From positions 2,108,001 to 2,172,000 of the forward strand of contig NZ_CP064782.1 in the NCBI RefSeq assembly GCF_018905915.1: a stretch of DNA of 64,000 nt, given 5' to 3'. The position numbers and the translations under genes are program-made. A model generated the notes under the pieces. That model was given only the letters and a program-made list of their open reading frames with translations, was not told where the DNA came from and did no database searches. Of this stretch, positions 40,104 through 49,990 are shown piece after piece. The first letter of the stretch is position 1. Each line of letters starts with the position of its first letter. The stretch is from Azospira inquinata. GTDB taxonomy: Bacteria; Pseudomonadota; Gammaproteobacteria; Burkholderiales; Rhodocyclaceae.

Positions 40104-41339
40104 ATGGCAACGCAAACTTACAAGCAATACGCGGTGCTGACTTCCAGCACCATTTCTTTCACCGTCTGTTTCATGGTGTGGATGATGCTGGGGGTGGTGG
40201 GGGTGCCACTTAAGCAGAAGTTGGGTTTAAACGACGCGGAATTCGGCATTCTCGCCGCCACCCCGGTGTTGAGCGGCTCCCTGATACGGGTGCCCCTGGG
40301 CATGTGGACCGACCGCTTCGGCGGCCGCATTGTCATGTTCCTGCTCATGCTGGCCACGGTGATTCCCATCTACTGTCTCCAGTACGCCACCCAGTTCTGG
40401 CAATTCCTGGTCATCGGCCTCTTCATCGGTCTGGCGGGGGGCACCTTCTCCGTGGGCACTCCCTACGTGGCCCGCTGGTTCGACGCCAACCACAAGGGCC
40501 TGGCCATGGGCATCTTCGGCGCAGGTAACTCGGGCGCCGCCGTGAATAAGTTCGTCGCCCCGGCCATTATCGCCGCGGCGGGCTGGACCATGGTGCCCCA
40601 GGTCTATGCCCTGGTGATGCTCATCACCGCCCTCCTGTTCTGGGTCTTCAGCTACCACGATCCCAAGCATTTGGTGGGGGGCAGCATTACCTTCCGGGAA
40701 CAGCTTCGGGTCATGAAGGACCCCCGGGTGTGGCGTTATTCCCAGTACTACTCCGTGGTCTTCGGCGGTTACGTGGGCCTGGCCCTGTGGCTGACCAAAT
40801 ACTACGTGGGGGAATACGGCTTTAACCTGAAGACCGCCGCCCTCATGGCCGCCTGCTTCTCCCTGCCCGGTGGTGTGCTGCGGGCCGTGGGGGGCTGGAT
40901 CTCCGACCGGGTGGGGGCGCGCAAGACCACCTGGGCGGTGATGTGGGTGCTCTTTGCCTGCTTCTTCGTCCTCTCCTATCCCCAAACCCAGATGGTGATT
41001 TCCACCACCACCGGTCCCCTGGGCCTGAACATCGGCCTCACTCCCGTGCTCTTCACCGTCATCCTCTTTACCGCCGGTATCGCCATGGCGGTGGGCAAGG
41101 CCTCCGTCTTCAAGTTTGTAGCCAATGACTTCACCGATGACATCGGGGCGGTGTCCGGGGTGGTGGGCTTGGCCGGGGGGATGGGCGGATTTCTCCTGCC
41201 TATCTTCTTCGGCATCCTGGCCGACCTCACGGGCATCCGTAGCAGCTGCTTCATGCTGCTCTTCGGGGCCACCTGCGTCAGCCTGATCTGGATGAACTTC
41301 ACCATGAAATCCCTGGCCAGCAAGGGCGCCAAGGCCTAA
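40104..41339 (+). CDS. narK1: nitrate/nitrite transporter NarK1 (MFS)
   Basis: Major facilitator transporter of 411 residues with about twelve membrane segments. The nitrate-porter features are visible: GLAGGTFSVGTPYVARWFDANHKGLAMGIFGAGNSGAAVNKF (a Gly-rich nitrate signature, in two parts) and an MFS loop motif in GMWTDRFGGR. NarK1-type proteins are thought to import nitrate with protons and start nitrate respiration before nitrite accumulates. It lies upstream of narK2, separated by about 95 bases containing a hairpin. Likely FNR/NarL-controlled in analogy to other denitrifiers. Confidence 0.93.
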   Translation: MATQTYKQYAVLTSSTISFTVCFMVWMMLGVVGVPLKQKLGLNDAEFGILAATPVLSGSLIRVPLGMWTDRFGGRIVMFLLMLATVIPIYCLQYATQFWQFLVIGLFIGLAGGTFSVGTPYVARWFDANHKGLAMGIFGAGNSGAAVNKFVAPAIIAAAGWTMVPQVYALVMLITALLFWVFSYHDPKHLVGGSITFREQLRVMKDPRVWRYSQYYSVVFGGYVGLALWLTKYYVGEYGFNLKTAALMAACFSLPGGVLRAVGGWISDRVGARKTTWAVMWVLFACFFVLSYPQTQMVISTTTGPLGLNIGLTPVLFTVILFTAGIAMAVGKASVFKFVANDFTDDIGAVSGVVGLAGGMGGFLLPIFFGILADLTGIRSSCFMLLFGATCVSLIWMNFTMKSLASKGAKA

Positions 41340-41343
41340 TGAA

Positions 41344-41369
41344 ACGGGCGGGGGCAGCCCCCCGCCCGT
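41344..41369 (+). terminator. hairpin between narK1 and narK2
   Basis: A GC-rich inverted repeat (ACGGGCGGGG / CCCCGCCCGT) follows the narK1 stop within a few bases. The tail is CCCTTTATT, only weakly T-rich, so it may act as a partial terminator or mRNA-stabilising element rather than a full stop. Confidence 0.55.
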
Positions 41370-41433
41370 CCCTTTATTCCCGACCCAATTTTTAAAGACC
41401 CGACGGCCATAAGGCCGCCTCAGGAGGACTCTT

Positions 41434-42813
41434 ATGTCTCACGTAATCGACCGGTGGGAGCCCGAATCCACCCAATTCTGGCAGCAACAGGGCAAAGCCG
41501 TGGCACGGCGCAACCTGTGGCTGTCCATTCCCGCCCTGACCCTGGCCTTCGCCGTCTGGCAGGTGTGGAGCGTGGCCGTGCTCAACATGCCCAACATCGG
41601 CTTTAACTATTCCCAGAATCAGATGTTCTGGCTGGCCGCCCTGCCTGCCCTGTCCGGTGCCACCCTGCGGATTTTCTACTCCTTCATGGTGCCCATCTTC
41701 GGCGGCCGCCGCTGGACGGCCCTTTCCACCGCCAGCCTGCTGATTCCGGCCATCGGTGTCGGGTTCGCCGTACAGGACCCGGAAACCTCCTATCCCACCA
41801 TGATGATCCTGGCCCTGCTCTGCGGCCTGGGGGGCGGTAACTTCAGCTCCTCCATGGCCAATATCAGCTTCTTTTTCCCCAAACGGGAAAAGGGCACGGC
41901 CCTGGGGCTGAACGCGGGCCTGGGCAATCTGGGGGTTCCCCTGGTCCAGTTCGTGGTGCCCCTGGTGATTACCCTGGGCCTCTTCGGCGGTCTGGGCGGC
42001 GATCCCCAGACCTGGGTGAAGGGCGCGGTGACCAAGCATATCTGGCTGCAAAACGCCGGCTTTATCTGGGTGCCCTTTATTGCCCTGTCCGCTCTGGCTT
42101 CCTGGTTCGGGCAAAACGATCTGGTTTCCGCCAAGGCTTCCTTCGCGGATCAGGCGGTGATTTTCAAGCGCAAGCACAACTGGCTGATGTGCCTCCTCTA
42201 CGTGGGCACCTTCGGTTCCTTCATCGGCTTTTCCGCCGGTTTCCCCCTCCTGGTGAAGGGCCAGTTCCCCGCCATTGATCCCATGAAGTACGCCTTCCTG
42301 GGGCCCCTGGTGGGCGCCTTGACCCGGCCCCTGGGGGGCTGGCTGTCCGACAAGATCGGCGGCGCCCGGGTGACCCAGTGGGTGTTCCTGCTCATGATGG
42401 TGGCGGTGTTCGGGGTGCTCCATTACCTGCCCCATCAAGGGCTGGGGGGGGACTTCCAGGGCTTCTTCGCCATGTTCCTCTGCCTCTTTGCCCTGACCGG
42501 CATCGGCAATGGCTCCACCTTCATGCAGGTGCCCGCCATTTTCCTCACCCTGCATCAACGTCGGGCGGGCAAGGATCCCCGGGCCCAGCAAGAGGCCGCG
42601 GCCAACGCCACCAAGGAATCCGCTGCCGTGCTGGGCTTCATCGCGGCCATCGGCGCCTACGGCGGCTTCTTCATCCCCAAGAGCTACGGTACGGCCATTG
42701 ATCTGACCGGCTCGGTGGATGCGGCCCTCTACGCCTTTATTGCCTTCTATCTGATCTGTGCCGTGGCGAACTGGTGGTACTACGCCCGGCGCAATGCGGA
42801 GGTGGCCTGCTAG
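41434..42813 (+). CDS. narK2: nitrate/nitrite antiporter NarK2 (MFS)
   Basis: Second MFS nitrate porter, 459 residues, about twelve membrane segments. It has the nitrate signature GLGGGNFSSSMANISFFFPKREKGTALGLNAGLGNLGVPLVQF (in two parts) and a second in RPLGGWLSDKIGG. NarK2-type proteins exchange nitrate for nitrite across the inner membrane. In Paracoccus the two porters are fused; here they are separate neighbours. TCAGGAGGA lies just before the ATG. The gene ends in a strong terminator, so narGHJI is probably expressed from its own promoter. Confidence 0.94.
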   Translation: MSHVIDRWEPESTQFWQQQGKAVARRNLWLSIPALTLAFAVWQVWSVAVLNMPNIGFNYSQNQMFWLAALPALSGATLRIFYSFMVPIFGGRRWTALSTASLLIPAIGVGFAVQDPETSYPTMMILALLCGLGGGNFSSSMANISFFFPKREKGTALGLNAGLGNLGVPLVQFVVPLVITLGLFGGLGGDPQTWVKGAVTKHIWLQNAGFIWVPFIALSALASWFGQNDLVSAKASFADQAVIFKRKHNWLMCLLYVGTFGSFIGFSAGFPLLVKGQFPAIDPMKYAFLGPLVGALTRPLGGWLSDKIGGARVTQWVFLLMMVAVFGVLHYLPHQGLGGDFQGFFAMFLCLFALTGIGNGSTFMQVPAIFLTLHQRRAGKDPRAQQEAAANATKESAAVLGFIAAIGAYGGFFIPKSYGTAIDLTGSVDAALYAFIAFYLICAVANWWYYARRNAEVAC

Positions 42814-42872
42814 ATCCCGGCAAAGCCCTTCCCGGCCGGCGCGGCACCTCCCTGACGCCGCCGGCCTTGTTA

Positions 42873-42900
42873 CGGGCGCCTTCGGGCGCCCGCTTTTTTT
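42873..42900 (+). terminator. rho-independent terminator after narK2
   Basis: CGGGCGCC-TTC-GGGCGCCCG hairpin followed by a run of seven Ts. It separates the narK1-narK2 transcript from narGHJI. Confidence 0.9.
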
Positions 42901-43103
42901 GTCCGGTGCCCGGCATCCCTGTGCTGGCGGCCCTTGGGAGCCGCCTAGTTCTTTTGGGGGAGCCGGGCTAATGCCAATGCCCGGACCCCGGCCAACCTTT
43001 GAAGAATAGGGTTCCGGGCGGCCTTTGCCTAAGCTTCAGGTCAGGATACAAGGCCTCTCCTTCGGTGAGAGTCCCCGTTCTCAGGCCCTATCGCGGAGGC
43101 AAC
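42901..43103 (+). promoter_or_regulatory. narG promoter and leader
   Basis: About 200 bases between the narK2 terminator and narG. The leader shows overlapping potential pairings (CTCTC/GAGAG around TTCGG at 43055-43071, and GGCCT/AGGCC further out), then the ribosome site CGGAGG. No convincing FNR box was found. Confidence 0.4.
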
Positions 43104-46100
43104 ATGAGTCACTTTCTGGATCGACTAAATTTTCTGGGCAAGGTGCGCAGCACCTTCTCCAACGGCCACGGCGCCGTGGTAAACGAGGACCGCAAGTGGG
43201 AGGACGGTTACCGGCAACGCTGGCAACAGGACAAAATCGTCCGCTCCACCCACGGGGTCAATTGCACCGGCTCCTGCAGCTGGAAGGTCTATGTGAAGAA
43301 CGGTCTGATTACCTGGGAAACCCAGCAGACCGACTATCCCCGGACCCGTCCGGACCTGCCCAACCATGAGCCCCGGGGCTGCCCCCGGGGGGCGTCCTAC
43401 AGCTGGTATGTGTATTCTGCTCAACGGGTGAAATACCCCATGATCCGGGGCCGTCTGGCCCGGCTCTGGCGCCAGGCCCGCAAGACCCTGGGGCCCATCG
43501 AAGCCTGGCAATCCATCAGCCAGAACCCGGACAGCGCCCGCCAGTACAAGAGCAAGCGGGGCCTGGGGGGCTTCGTCCGCTCCACCTGGGAAGAGTCCAA
43601 CGAAATCATTGCGGCGGCCAACGCCTTCACCATCAAGAACTTTGGCCCGGACCGGGTGGTGGGTTTCTCCCCCATCCCGGCCATGTCCATGGTCAGCTAT
43701 GCCTCCGGCAGCCGTTACCTGAGCCTGATCGGTGGCGTACCCCTGTCCTTCTACGACTGGTACTGCGATCTGCCCCCGGCCAGCCCCCAGGTGTGGGGGG
43801 AACAGACCGACGTGGCGGAATCCGCCGACTGGTACAACTCCACCTATCTCATGGTGTGGGGCTCCAACATCCCCATGACCCGGACCCCGGACGCCCACTT
43901 CTATACGGAAGTGCGCTACAAGGGCACCAAGACCGTGGCGGTATCCGCCGACTTCGGTGAAATGGCCAAGTTCAGCGACATCTGGATGGCCCCCAAGCAG
44001 GGCACGGATGCGGCCCTGGCCATGGCCATGGGCCACGTGATTTTCAAGGAATTCCACCTGGAAAATCCCTCCACCTATTTCACCGACTACATCCGTCAAT
44101 ACACGGACATGCCCATGCTGGTGACCCTGCGCCAGGACGGGGAACATTTCGTGCCCGACTTCTTCCTGCGGGCCAGCCACCTGGACGCCAATCTGGGGGA
44201 AAGCAACAACCCGGATTGGAAGACCCTGGTGCTGGATCAGGATAGCGATCGGCTGGTGGTTCCCAATGGCTCCGTGGGCTTCCGCTGGGGCCAGCCGGAA
44301 GGCCAGACCGGACGCTGGAATCTGGAAGAAAAGGACGGGGCCACCCAGGCTCCCGTCACCGCCCGCCTCTCCCTCCTGGACAAGAAGGATGGGGTGGTGG
44401 GGGTGGCCTTCCCCTATTTCGGTGCGGAGCACGACGAAGTGCTGGTGCGCAACGTGCCCGTGCGCCGCCTCACCCTGGCGGACGGCAGCCAGACCTATGT
44501 GGCCACCGTGTTCGACCTGATGGCCGCTAATTACGGCATTGACCGGGGCCTGGGGGGCGACCATGTGGCCGCCAGCTATTTCGACGATGTGCCCTACACC
44601 CCGGCCTGGCAACAGAAGCACACCGGGGTGAAGCCGGAAATGGTGATCCAGGTGGCCCGGGAATTTGCCACCAACGCGGATCAGACCCACGGCAAGAGCA
44701 TGGTCATTGTGGGAGCCGGTCTTAACCACTGGTACCACATGGACATGACTTACCGGGGCATTATCAACATGCTCATGCTGTGCGGCTGTATCGGTCAGTC
44801 CGGCGGTGGCTGGGCCCACTATGTGGGTCAGGAAAAGCTGCGGCCCCAGACCGGCTGGGCCCCCCTGGCCTTTGCTGCCGACTGGGTGCGGCCGTCCCGG
44901 CAGATGAACGGCACCAGCTTCTTCTACGCCCACACCAGCCAGTGGCGCCATGAAAAGCTGGGGGTGGATGAAATCCTTTGCCCCACCGCCGACCAGTCCA
45001 TGGCCAACATGGCCCTGATCGACTACAACGCCAAGGCGGAGCGCATGGGCTGGCTGCCCTCCGCCCCCCAACTGTCCGCCAATCCTCTGGAAGTGGTGGC
45101 GGCGGCAGAAAAGGCCGGCCAGGACCCGGTGGCCTATGCGGTGGAAGGCCTCAAGTCCGGCACCCTGGACATGGCCTGTAACGACCCGGACAACCCCAAG
45201 AATTTCCCCCGCAACATGTTTGTGTGGCGCTCCAACATTCTGGGCAGCTCGGGCAAGGGCCACGAATACTTCCTCAAATACCTGCTGGGCACCCAGAACG
45301 CGGTGATGGGCAGCGAGGAAAACTGCATCAAGCCCAAGGAAATCACCGTTCGCCCGGCGGCGGAAGGCAAGCTGGATCTCCTGGTGGTGCTGGACTTCCG
45401 CATGTCCACCACCTGCCTCTACGGGGATATCGTGCTGCCCACCGCTACCTGGTACGAAAAGGACGACCTCAACACCTCGGACATGCACCCCTTCATCCAT
45501 CCCCTGTCGGAAGCGGTCCAGCCCCTGTGGCAGGCCAAGAGCGACTGGGAGATTTACAAGGGCTTCGCCAAGAAAATTTCCGAGCTGGGCAAGGACTACC
45601 TGGGGGGCCGCAAGGACCTGGTGCTTACCCCCCTGATGCACGACACCCCGGAAGAACTGGGCCAGCCTTTCAATCCCAAGGATTGGAAAAAGGGCGAGTG
45701 CGAACCGGTGCCGGGCAAGACCATGCCCAAGATGACCGTGGTGGAGCGGGATTACGGCGCCATCTACGACAAATTCACTTCCGTCGGCCCCCTGCTGGAA
45801 AAACTGGGCAACGGGGGCAAGGGCATCGGTTGGAAGACCGGCCATGAGGTGGAAGTGCTCCGGGGCCTGAACAAGACCGTGGCGGACGGGGTGGCCAAGG
45901 GCCAGCCCCGGCTGGACACGGCCATCGACGCCGCCGAGATGATCCTCACCCTGGCTCCGGAAACCAACGGCCATGTGGCGGTGAAGGCCTGGGAGGCCCT
46001 CTCCAAGATCACCGGCCGGGAACACACCCATCTGGCCCTGCCCCGGGAACACGACAGCATCCGCTTCCGGGACATCCAGGCCCAGCCTCGCAAGATTATT

Positions 46101-46805
46101 TCCTCTCCCACCTGGTCCGGGCTGGAAAGCGAGGAAGTGAGCTACAACGCCGGTTATACCAACGTCCATGAACTGATTCCCTGGCGCACCCTCACCGGCC
46201 GTCAGCAGTTCTACCAGGATCACCAGTGGATGCGGGCGTTCGGCGAAGGCTTGTGTGTCTATAAGCCGGCGGTGGATCTGAAGACCACGGCGGCGCTCCT
46301 GGGCCGGAAATCCAACGGCAACGGGGAAGTGGTGCTCAACTTCATCACCCCCCACCAAAAGTGGGGCATCCACAGCACCTACTCGGACAACCTGCGCATG
46401 CTCACCCTGTCCCGGGGCGGCCCCCACGTCTGGATCTCGGAAGTGGATGCCCGCAAGGTGGGGATCGTGGATAACGACTGGATCGAGGTGTTCAACGTCA
46501 ATGGCACCCTGACCGCCCGGGCTGTGGTTTCCCAGCGGGTGCCGGAAGGCATGACCCTGATGTACCACGCCCAGGAAAAAATCATCAATGTGCCGGGGGC
46601 GGAGACCAGCGGTAAGCGGGGCGGCATCCACAACTCGGTGACCCGTACCGTGACCAAGCCCACCCACATGATCGGCGGCTATGCCCAGCTGGCCTACGGC
46701 TTCAACTACTACGGCACGGTAGGCGCGAACCGGGATGAGTTCGTCATCGTGCGCAAGATGCAGAAAGTGGACTGGCTGGACCAACCCCTAGCCCTATCCG
46801 AGTGA
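43104..46805 (+). CDS. narG: respiratory nitrate reductase alpha subunit NarG
   Basis: Molybdenum catalytic subunit of 1233 residues, reducing nitrate to nitrite on the cytoplasmic face. The FS0 [4Fe-4S] ligands are His50, Cys54, Cys58 and Cys93 (STHGVNCTGSCSW, PRGCPRGAS). The Mo-ligand aspartate lies in WYCDLPPASP (Asp222). Strong NarG segments run throughout, for example WEDGYRQRWQ, EVRYKGTKTVAVSADF and NHWYHMDMTYRGI. Length is usual for the family. The start at 43104 has CGGAGG 6 bases before; the open frame upstream encodes nothing conserved. First gene of narGHJI. Confidence 0.98.
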   Translation: MSHFLDRLNFLGKVRSTFSNGHGAVVNEDRKWEDGYRQRWQQDKIVRSTHGVNCTGSCSWKVYVKNGLITWETQQTDYPRTRPDLPNHEPRGCPRGASYSWYVYSAQRVKYPMIRGRLARLWRQARKTLGPIEAWQSISQNPDSARQYKSKRGLGGFVRSTWEESNEIIAAANAFTIKNFGPDRVVGFSPIPAMSMVSYASGSRYLSLIGGVPLSFYDWYCDLPPASPQVWGEQTDVAESADWYNSTYLMVWGSNIPMTRTPDAHFYTEVRYKGTKTVAVSADFGEMAKFSDIWMAPKQGTDAALAMAMGHVIFKEFHLENPSTYFTDYIRQYTDMPMLVTLRQDGEHFVPDFFLRASHLDANLGESNNPDWKTLVLDQDSDRLVVPNGSVGFRWGQPEGQTGRWNLEEKDGATQAPVTARLSLLDKKDGVVGVAFPYFGAEHDEVLVRNVPVRRLTLADGSQTYVATVFDLMAANYGIDRGLGGDHVAASYFDDVPYTPAWQQKHTGVKPEMVIQVAREFATNADQTHGKSMVIVGAGLNHWYHMDMTYRGIINMLMLCGCIGQSGGGWAHYVGQEKLRPQTGWAPLAFAADWVRPSRQMNGTSFFYAHTSQWRHEKLGVDEILCPTADQSMANMALIDYNAKAERMGWLPSAPQLSANPLEVVAAAEKAGQDPVAYAVEGLKSGTLDMACNDPDNPKNFPRNMFVWRSNILGSSGKGHEYFLKYLLGTQNAVMGSEENCIKPKEITVRPAAEGKLDLLVVLDFRMSTTCLYGDIVLPTATWYEKDDLNTSDMHPFIHPLSEAVQPLWQAKSDWEIYKGFAKKISELGKDYLGGRKDLVLTPLMHDTPEELGQPFNPKDWKKGECEPVPGKTMPKMTVVERDYGAIYDKFTSVGPLLEKLGNGGKGIGWKTGHEVEVLRGLNKTVADGVAKGQPRLDTAIDAAEMILTLAPETNGHVAVKAWEALSKITGREHTHLALPREHDSIRFRDIQAQPRKIISSPTWSGLESEEVSYNAGYTNVHELIPWRTLTGRQQFYQDHQWMRAFGEGLCVYKPAVDLKTTAALLGRKSNGNGEVVLNFITPHQKWGIHSTYSDNLRMLTLSRGGPHVWISEVDARKVGIVDNDWIEVFNVNGTLTARAVVSQRVPEGMTLMYHAQEKIINVPGAETSGKRGGIHNSVTRTVTKPTHMIGGYAQLAYGFNYYGTVGANRDEFVIVRKMQKVDWLDQPLALSE

Positions 46806-46865
46806 GGGGTGCCGGCGGGGGCCTGATCCCCCGCCCCCCCAAACCCTTCGCCCAAGGAGACAAAG

Positions 46866-48428
46866 ATGAAGATTCGAGCCCAAATCGGTATGGTGCTCAA
46901 CCTGGACAAATGCATCGGCTGCCACACCTGCTCGGTAACCTGCAAAAACGTCTGGACGAGCCGGGATGGCGTGGAATACGCCTGGTTCAACAATGTGGAA
47001 ACCAAGCCCGGGGTGGGTTTTCCCAAGGAATGGGAAAACCAGGAAAAGTGGCAGGGTGGCTGGGTGCGCAAGCCGGACGGCAAGCTGGAACCCCGTCAGG
47101 GCAGCCGCCTGAAGATTCTCGCCAATATTTTCGCCAACCCCAATCTGCCGGGCATTGACGAGTATTACGAGCCCTTCACCTACGATTACGAGCACCTGCA
47201 AAACGCGCCGGAAATGCAGACGCCTCCGGTGGCCCGTCCCGTGTCCGTGCTCACGGGCAAGAAGATGGACAAAATCGAAGGGGGCCCCAACTGGGAAGAC
47301 GACCTGGGGGGCGAATTCGCCAAACGGGCCAAGGACCAGTTGTTTGAAGGCATTCAGAAGGAGATGTACTCCGCCTTCGAAAACACCTTCATGATGTATC
47401 TGCCCCGGCTCTGCGAACACTGCCTCAACCCCACCTGCGTCGCCAGCTGCCCCTCCGGCTCCATCTACAAGCGGGAAGACGACGGCATTGTGCTCATCGA
47501 CCAGGACAAGTGCCGGGGCTGGCGCATGTGCATTTCCGGCTGCCCCTACAAGAAGATTTACTTCAACTGGACCACGGGCAAGGCGGAAAAGTGCATCTTC
47601 TGCTACCCCCGTATCGAATCCGGTCAGCCCACGGTGTGCTCGGAAACCTGCGTTGGCCGTATCCGCTATCTGGGCGTGCTGCTCTACGACGCGGACAAGA
47701 TCGAAGCCTCCGCCAGCGTGGAAGATCCCCAGGATCTCTACCAGGCCCAGCTGGACACCTTCCTCAATCCCAATGATCCGGCGGTGCAACAGGCGGCCCG
47801 GGAACAGGGGATTCCGGAATCCTGGCTCCAGGCTGCCCAGCGCTCCCCGGTGTACAAGATGGCCATGGAATGGAAGGTGGCCTTCCCCCTCCATCCGGAA
47901 TTCCGCACCCTGCCCATGGTCTGGTACATCCCGCCCCTGTCTCCCATCCAGTCCGCCATGGAAAGCGGCCTGATCGGGGAAAACGGCATCATCCCGGACG
48001 TGAAGGACCTGCGCATTCCCATCCAGTACCTGGCCAATCTGCTCACGGCGGGTAAGGAAGAACCGGTGGTCAAGGCCCTGGAAACCATGGTGGCCATGCG
48101 TCGCTACATGCGGGGCAAGAGCGTGGAGAAGGTGAGCGATGCCAGCTTGTTGAAAGGTACCCATCTGACCCCGGCCCAGGTGGAAGAAATGTATCAGGTC
48201 ATGGCCATCGCCAATTACGAAGACCGTTTCGTCATCCCTTCCAGCCACAAGGAAATGGTGGAAAACGCCTTCGAGGACAAGGCCTCCTGCGGTTTCAGCT
48301 TCGGTAACGGCTGCTCCGGCGGGGTTTCCGAACCCAGCCTGTTCGGCAAGAAAAAAGCCACTCCCATTGTCTTCCACGACATGCGTCGGGATCGGAAGGC
48401 CAATGCGGAGGGCAACCCGGATGCCTAA
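46866..48428 (+). CDS. narH: respiratory nitrate reductase beta subunit NarH
   Basis: Iron-sulfur electron-transfer subunit of 520 residues that carries electrons from NarI to NarG. The four Cys groups are C16-x2-C-x2-C-x3-C (CIGCHTCSVTC), CEHCLNPTCVASC, CRGWRMCISGC and CIFCYPRI with CSETC. The Trp in CRGW replaces a cysteine and marks the [3Fe-4S] cluster, as in E. coli NarH. A clear ribosome site (AAGGAG) precedes the ATG. It lies 60 bases after narG and its stop lies 10 bases before narJ. Confidence 0.98.
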   Translation: MKIRAQIGMVLNLDKCIGCHTCSVTCKNVWTSRDGVEYAWFNNVETKPGVGFPKEWENQEKWQGGWVRKPDGKLEPRQGSRLKILANIFANPNLPGIDEYYEPFTYDYEHLQNAPEMQTPPVARPVSVLTGKKMDKIEGGPNWEDDLGGEFAKRAKDQLFEGIQKEMYSAFENTFMMYLPRLCEHCLNPTCVASCPSGSIYKREDDGIVLIDQDKCRGWRMCISGCPYKKIYFNWTTGKAEKCIFCYPRIESGQPTVCSETCVGRIRYLGVLLYDADKIEASASVEDPQDLYQAQLDTFLNPNDPAVQQAAREQGIPESWLQAAQRSPVYKMAMEWKVAFPLHPEFRTLPMVWYIPPLSPIQSAMESGLIGENGIIPDVKDLRIPIQYLANLLTAGKEEPVVKALETMVAMRRYMRGKSVEKVSDASLLKGTHLTPAQVEEMYQVMAIANYEDRFVIPSSHKEMVENAFEDKASCGFSFGNGCSGGVSEPSLFGKKKATPIVFHDMRRDRKANAEGNPDA

Positions 48429-48438
48429 GGAGCCCGCC

Positions 48439-49092
48439 ATGTCCCCTCTCGCCCCCCTGTTCAAGACCTGTTCCGCCCTGCTCTGCTACCCGGAAGGGGA
48501 TCTGCCTGGAGCCGTGCCCGAGCTGCGCGCCGCCCTGGCCGCCAGCCCGGACCTTCTGGCCCGGGTCGCCCCCCTGCTGGACTGGCTGGAGACGGAGGAT
48601 TTGATCCTCCTTCAGGAAGCCTACGTCCAGCTGTTCGACCGCAACCCGGCCCATTCCCTGCACCTCTTCGAGCATATCCACGGCGAGGACCGGGACCGGG
48701 GCCAGGCCATGGTGGATTTGCTGGAGGAATACCGCCAACACGGCTTTGAGCCGGTGTGCGACGAGCTGCCGGACTACCTGCCCCTGTTCCTGGAGTTCCT
48801 TTCCCTCTGCGAACCGGAGGAAGGGGCGCGCCTGCTGGGGGACGCGGTCCATGTGCTCAACCATGTGGGGGAAAAGCTGGTCCAGAGCCAGTCCCCCTAC
48901 GCCGGGGTGTTCCAGGTGCTGGTGGCCCAGTCCCCGGTGGCGCCGGAACCCCTGGTGACGCCGCCGGTGCGGGACATGGACGAAGCCATGGAAACCTTCG
49001 GCCCCGGGCCGGATGGAGTGGAACCCCTGCTGCGCCCCGGCCGTCCGGCCCTGGCGCCGGTGAATTTCTACCCCCACGCCCCCCAACCTTAA
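48439..49092 (+). CDS. narJ: nitrate reductase assembly chaperone NarJ
   Basis: Private chaperone of 217 residues that binds apo-NarG and helps insert the molybdenum cofactor; it is not part of the final enzyme. Typical NarJ/TorD helices: FKTCSALLCYPEGDL, YVQLFDRNPAHSLHLFEHIHGEDRDRGQAMVDLLEEY (in parts) and DELPDYLPLFLEFLS. Two ATGs are possible, at 48421 (overlapping narH) and 48439. I choose 48439 since AAGGAG lies 6-7 bases before it and the product then starts at the conserved region. Confidence 0.95.
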   Translation: MSPLAPLFKTCSALLCYPEGDLPGAVPELRAALAASPDLLARVAPLLDWLETEDLILLQEAYVQLFDRNPAHSLHLFEHIHGEDRDRGQAMVDLLEEYRQHGFEPVCDELPDYLPLFLEFLSLCEPEEGARLLGDAVHVLNHVGEKLVQSQSPYAGVFQVLVAQSPVAPEPLVTPPVRDMDEAMETFGPGPDGVEPLLRPGRPALAPVNFYPHAPQP

Positions 49093-49143
49093 CCCGATCC
49101 GCCCCGTTCCCCCGGGGGACGGCGGCGGGACAGGAGAGACAAC

Positions 49144-49830
49144 ATGGACTATCTACATCACTTCGTCTTCGGGATTTACCCGTACATCGCCCTGGCTATT
49201 TTCCTGCTCGGCAGCCTGGTGCGTTTCGAGCGGGAACAGTACAACTGGAAAAGCGAATCCACCCAGGTGCTGTACCGGGGCAATCTACGTCTGGGCAGCA
49301 TCCTGTTTCACGTGGGCATTCTGGGCCTCTTCGGCGGCCACTTTGTCGGCCTGCTGACCCCGGTGGCGGTGTGGGACGCCCTGGGGGTGAGCCACAGCCT
49401 GAAACAGGTGGTGGCCATGACCGCCGGGGGCGTGATGGGCAGCTTCTGCCTGGCCGGGGTGCTGATTCTGCTGCACCGCCGCTTCTCCAATGACCGGCTG
49501 GCGGCCAACACCACCTGGCGGGACAAGCTGGTCTTGCTGTGGATTCTGGTGACCGTGCTCCTGGGCTTGTCCACCATCGCCGTTTCCGCCCAGCATCTGG
49601 ACGGCCACGAAATGGTTCAGCTCATGACCTGGGCCCAGCACATCGTGACCTTCCGGGGCGACGCCCCCCTGTGCATCGAAGAAGCTTCCCCCATCTTCAA
49701 GCTGCACCTGTTCATGGGCATGAGCCTCTTCATCATCTTTCCCTTCTCCCGTCTGGTCCACGTCTGGAGCGGCTTCGGTTCGGTCACTTACCTGGGGCGC
49801 CGCTGGCAGCTGGTGCGGCCCCGGCGCTAA
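49144..49830 (+). CDS. narI: respiratory nitrate reductase gamma subunit NarI
   Basis: Membrane di-haem b subunit of 228 residues with five membrane segments; it oxidises quinol and passes electrons to NarH. The haem ligands are at the expected places: His56 and His66 (ILFHVGILGLFGGHF), His188 and His206 (FKLHLF, RLVHVW), matching E. coli NarI almost exactly. It ends the narGHJI operon and is followed by a strong terminator before mobB. AGGAGAG precedes the ATG. Confidence 0.97.
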   Translation: MDYLHHFVFGIYPYIALAIFLLGSLVRFEREQYNWKSESTQVLYRGNLRLGSILFHVGILGLFGGHFVGLLTPVAVWDALGVSHSLKQVVAMTAGGVMGSFCLAGVLILLHRRFSNDRLAANTTWRDKLVLLWILVTVLLGLSTIAVSAQHLDGHEMVQLMTWAQHIVTFRGDAPLCIEEASPIFKLHLFMGMSLFIIFPFSRLVHVWSGFGSVTYLGRRWQLVRPRR

Positions 49831-49895
49831 ACCCCCGACGCCGGTTTAACCCGTGCCGTCCCGTGCCCCCCACAAGGCGGGGCGGCTTTTTCCCA

Positions 49896-49930
49896 GCGTC
49901 AGGGCGCCCCTCGCCTTGACGCTTTTTTTT
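49896..49930 (+). terminator. rho-independent terminator after narI
   Basis: Long hairpin GCGTCAGGGCG / CGCCTTGACGC (one mismatch, 5-base loop) followed by eight Ts. It separates narGHJI from the cofactor genes, which then need their own promoter or readthrough. Confidence 0.9.
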
Positions 49931-49990
49931 CTTCCGGGGAAAGTGGCAGGCCGCCAGGCCCCTTTCCCCTTGATGCCCGGAGATTCCCCC

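Noticed and set aside
42999-43103. N-terminal extension of narG
   Set aside because: NarG proteins start at MSxFLDR; the ribosome site CGGAGG sits before 43104.
42901-43103. Molybdenum-cofactor (Moco) riboswitch before narG
   Set aside because: The leader can form small hairpins, but I cannot match the conserved Moco motif blocks.
43125-46784. Very long open frame antisense to narG
   Set aside because: It is a mirror of narG caused by high GC codon bias; it has low-complexity Gly/His/Ala content, no ribosome site and no domain, while narG is certain.
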